Part shown: piece by piece, positions 22,132 to 24,142 of the stretch
Numbering within the stretch: position 1 is the stretch's first letter
Layout of the letters: each line of letters begins with the position of its first letter
Source: Treponema sp.
GTDB lineage: Bacteria > Spirochaetota > Spirochaetia > Treponematales > Breznakiellaceae
Direction: 5' to 3'
DNA length: 24,142 bases
Assembly (NCBI GenBank): GCA_031290325.1
Contig: JAITNU010000130.1
Location: forward strand, 1 to 24,142
The notes under the pieces: generated by a model
What the model saw: the letters and a program-made list of their open reading frames with translations, nothing else
Told to the model about the DNA's origin: nothing
Databases searched by the model: none
Made by a program: the position numbers and the translations under genes

Positions 22132-23005
22132 TACTGAGCTGAACTATGATGCTCCTGCAGCGCTGAAACGGTTTCTCGATGCACGGGGGCTGGGGATGCG
22201 GAAGAAATTCGGGCAGAATTTTCTGATTAACCCCTATGCACGGGAGAAGCTCCTGGATGCCCTGGAGCTTGACCCTGGGGCTGCGGTGTGGGAAGTCGGT
22301 CCTGGGCTTGGAGCCATGACTTCCGGGCTGCTTGAACGGGGTGGGGCGGTCTATGCGTTTGAGCTTGATCCGGGGTTTAGTCAGGTCTTGCAGGAACTGT
22401 TCGGGAACAGGCCGGCCTTCACCCTGATCGAGGGGGATGTACTTAAAACGTGGCGTAAGACCGATCCGCCGGCCCGGTATTTACTGGGAAACCTGCCCTA
22501 TACTATCGGGGCGGTTCTTTTGGCGGATCTTATTGAGCACCACCGTTTCTTTACCCGTATGGTGGTAACGGTTCAGCGGGAAGTTGCCCTCCGCATGAGC
22601 GCCCGGCCCGGCTCAAAGGACTATTCCTCATTCTCTATACTCTGTGCATCGGCCTATACCATACGTCCCCTCATGGTCCTGAAAGGGGCTTCTTTTTATC
22701 CGGTCCCCCATGTGGATTCCCAGGCAGTCCGGCTTGACCTTCGCACCGATGTGGATCCTGCCTCGTATCCTGTTTGTCTGCGGCCCCTGGTACGGCATCT
22801 TTTTTCTTCCCGCCGGAAAACCATCAAGAACAACCTGCACCGTTTTATTGCCTCTCGTATCACCCACGGGGACAGCAGGGGGTGTGGTGAGATTACTATG
22901 GAAGTGCTGGAGCGTTGCGGCATACCGGAGCATACCCGTGCGGAAACCCTGGGGCTTGAGGATTTTCTTGCCCTGGCTCAGGTATTGGAAGGGGTGAGGG
23001 AGTGA
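22115..23005 (+). CDS. rsmA: 16S rRNA (adenine1518/1519-N6,N6)-dimethyltransferase
   Basis: RsmA/KsgA dimethylates two adjacent adenines in the 3'-terminal hairpin of 16S rRNA during 30S assembly, using SAM; loss gives kasugamycin resistance. The 296-residue protein shows KKFGQNFLINP (30-40), the SAM-binding WEVGPGLGAMT (59-69), AFELDPGF, GDVLK, the catalytic GNLPYTIG (125-132), a SSFSILCA segment and the C-terminal RNA-binding helices with SSRRKTIKNNL. The start is TTG at 22115, chosen because AAGGA lies six bases before it and no upstream ATG fits. This places it 17 bases inside comEC, so expression is probably coupled. Confidence 0.95.
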   Translation: MSPFHNTELNYDAPAALKRFLDARGLGMRKKFGQNFLINPYAREKLLDALELDPGAAVWEVGPGLGAMTSGLLERGGAVYAFELDPGFSQVLQELFGNRPAFTLIEGDVLKTWRKTDPPARYLLGNLPYTIGAVLLADLIEHHRFFTRMVVTVQREVALRMSARPGSKDYSSFSILCASAYTIRPLMVLKGASFYPVPHVDSQAVRLDLRTDVDPASYPVCLRPLVRHLFSSRRKTIKNNLHRFIASRITHGDSRGCGEITMEVLERCGIPEHTRAETLGLEDFLALAQVLEGVRE

Positions 23006-23093
23006 GGTCGGGCTTTCTAAAGAATATGTTTAATAGACGCTACGGAAGACGCGTCGAGCGGCAGTGCTGCGAATAAAAAGTTCTATCGTTTGC

Positions 23094-23246
23094 ATTGATT
23101 TATTCACGCTGTGCATCATAGCGTTGCATCTTACCGACAGAAAAATCGGTGAAAAAATTAGTAATTTTACCTGCTTTAAGAAGGATGATATTGTAATAGG
23201 TGACCGCATATACGGAACAATACCCGGGATAGAATACTTGAGAAAA
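23094..23246 (+). pseudogene. Fragment of an IS4-family (DDE) transposase
   Basis: The plus-strand frame from 23064 reads IDLFTL, ALHLTDRKIGEKISNF, KKDDIVIGDRIYGT and PGIEYLRK. This matches the middle of IS4-type transposases, where a strand ending in 'tDaktGE' leads to 'GDIVIGDRaYGt..GIeyl', the region of the second catalytic Asp (GDR). Neither the N-terminal part with the first Asp nor the C-terminal YREK part is present, and the frame soon ends in unrelated sequence (stop at 23328-23330). No terminal inverted repeats are evident. It is the core of a decayed insertion sequence next to the restriction-modification gene. Family assignment rests on remembered motifs. Confidence 0.6.
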
Positions 23247-23282
23247 ACCTTAAAAAGAACTCCGCAATTGTGCAATTTCAGC

Positions 23283-24142
23283 TCATTTGATCATTGCATC
23301 AATATGCGCCTGCACCTCAATCGTCAATGATAACGCGGCGACTATCTTTTGATAATGTGCTATATCGTCATAATCTAATTCCCGCTCTTTTCGATCCTTG
23401 AGCCATTTTTGTGCAGGCTGATAGCCGCCTATATAATACTTCCATACTTCAAGAGAAACATTTTCAAAATACTGGGTTTTGTTGATATATACATTGCCGT
23501 TTTTATATGCTATTTTGTCTATACAATTATTTCCTTCTATCGGATATAATGCCATGTCCATAAGCGGCTCAACATTTTCCAGCAGATGCAGGTTCCGTAA
23601 AGCGGCCCCATACTTGGATAATTCCTGAAAAGTTTCTTTGTTCTCTGGATACGGTGCACGGGGGAAGTCTATTTTAAGGAATTCTTTATATTTTGTGCGG
23701 TAGTTATTGCTGTATAAAACAGCGTAGATATAGTCGAGTAAATCAACAGGGGCAAATGCAGCATCACATTCTTTTTTTTCATCGGTAAAATACAAGCCTG
23801 TTCTTTGAGTTATTTCGTCAACTATAGTTTCATTCAGGTTCGGGCGGCGCTGGGCGGCGCTGTCCAAATCATCTTTTTGAGGATAGAGGTAGAGGGGGAA
23901 AGAATAACCAATTTCAGAAGTTTTATTTGAAACAAAACTTGATTCAACAATATTAGTATGGACTAAACAATGATAGAAACCATTTGTTTTTTGCTGGCGG
24001 CATACCATCAAACCGTAATTGTTACCATGTACATAATGCCGCATAACATTACCGCGAGGCATGCAATGAAAACCTTTTGAATGTCCAGTATAATAGGTAT
24101 ATCTAATATCAAACGGACGGTAATTAATTTTTACAATCTTTA
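23283..24142 (-). CDS. C-terminal part of a type ISP-like restriction-modification enzyme / N6-adenine DNA methylase (5' end outside window)
   Basis: The frame runs from the stop TGA at 23283-23285 off the right edge. It continues past an internal ATG at 24062 as FDIRYTYYTGHSKGFHC, so 24062 is not the start. Landmarks of type ISP/LlaBIII-like and related N6-methylases follow: MPRGNVMRHY, GLMVCRQQ, ESSFVSNKTSEIGYSFPLYL, FAPVDLLDYIYAVLYSNNYR, KYKEFLKIDFPRAPYP, LRNLHLLE and YIGGYQPAQKWLKDRKER near the end. This is the target-recognition/C-terminal region; nuclease, helicase and methylase domains would lie upstream, out of view. These single-chain enzymes methylate host DNA and cleave unmodified foreign DNA. 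The gene is clearly AT-richer than its left neighbours and lies beside a transposase fragment, so acquisition by transfer is likely. Confidence 0.85.
   Translation of the reverse strand, partial: KIVKINYRPFDIRYTYYTGHSKGFHCMPRGNVMRHYVHGNNYGLMVCRQQKTNGFYHCLVHTNIVESSFVSNKTSEIGYSFPLYLYPQKDDLDSAAQRRPNLNETIVDEITQRTGLYFTDEKKECDAAFAPVDLLDYIYAVLYSNNYRTKYKEFLKIDFPRAPYPENKETFQELSKYGAALRNLHLLENVEPLMDMALYPIEGNNCIDKIAYKNGNVYINKTQYFENVSLEVWKYYIGGYQPAQKWLKDRKERELDYDDIAHYQKIVAALSLTIEVQAHIDAMIK

Noticed and set aside
23030..23275. 81-residue minus-strand frame
   Set aside because: It is antisense to the transposase fragment, which has recognisable family motifs.

Overview
This is a bacterial chromosome segment of moderately high GC, with an AT-richer right end. 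The gene content is a spirochaete-like set: a large double-membrane-anchored chemotaxis receptor, a compact pyr cluster with class 1B PyrD/PyrK, and remnants of PDDEXK_9 (DUF1703) and IS4-type genes. My best guess is a Treponema, possibly from the termite-gut group. That is an inference from gene families, because no rRNA or other marker lies in the window.

Left end (1-3348). The tail of a ribose-type ABC permease is followed by a URO-D/methyltransferase-like gene that is clearly broken. Facing it is a full-length methyl-accepting chemotaxis protein with a convincing promoter. Between that promoter and the pyr genes is a short remnant of a DUF1703/PDDEXK_9 protein.

Pyrimidine block (3349-7267, minus strand). 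pyrC-pyrF-pyrK-pyrD form a tight operon with 4-8 base overlaps and non-ATG starts. It covers dihydroorotase, dihydroorotate oxidation (PyrD plus its Fe-S/FAD partner PyrK) and OMP decarboxylation; pyrB, pyrE and carAB are not here.

Middle (7317-15978). Divergent from pyr are a SNF2-family ATPase and an ATGA-coupled 626-aa protein that may carry an XPB-N-like winged-helix region. Next is metK, preceded by a candidate promoter and a leader of about 135 nt with several hairpins; the last one closely resembles a single type I-C CRISPR repeat. metK converges (3 bp between stops) on a DinG-family helicase that carries an N-terminal RadC-like JAMM domain.

Right part (16014-23005). An ABC exporter pair (LolD/MacB-type ATPase plus a 1065-aa FtsX-type permease with a long coiled-coil hairpin) follows a CPBP intramembrane protease on the minus strand. 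Divergent from these are comEC and rsmA/ksgA, which overlap.

Right end (23006-24142). An IS4-like transposase fragment and the 3' part of a type ISP-like restriction-modification enzyme lie in AT-richer DNA, suggesting an acquired, partly decayed island. The items most worth follow-up are the JAMM-DinG fusion, the structured metK leader with the CRISPR-repeat-like element, and the SNF2/partner pair.
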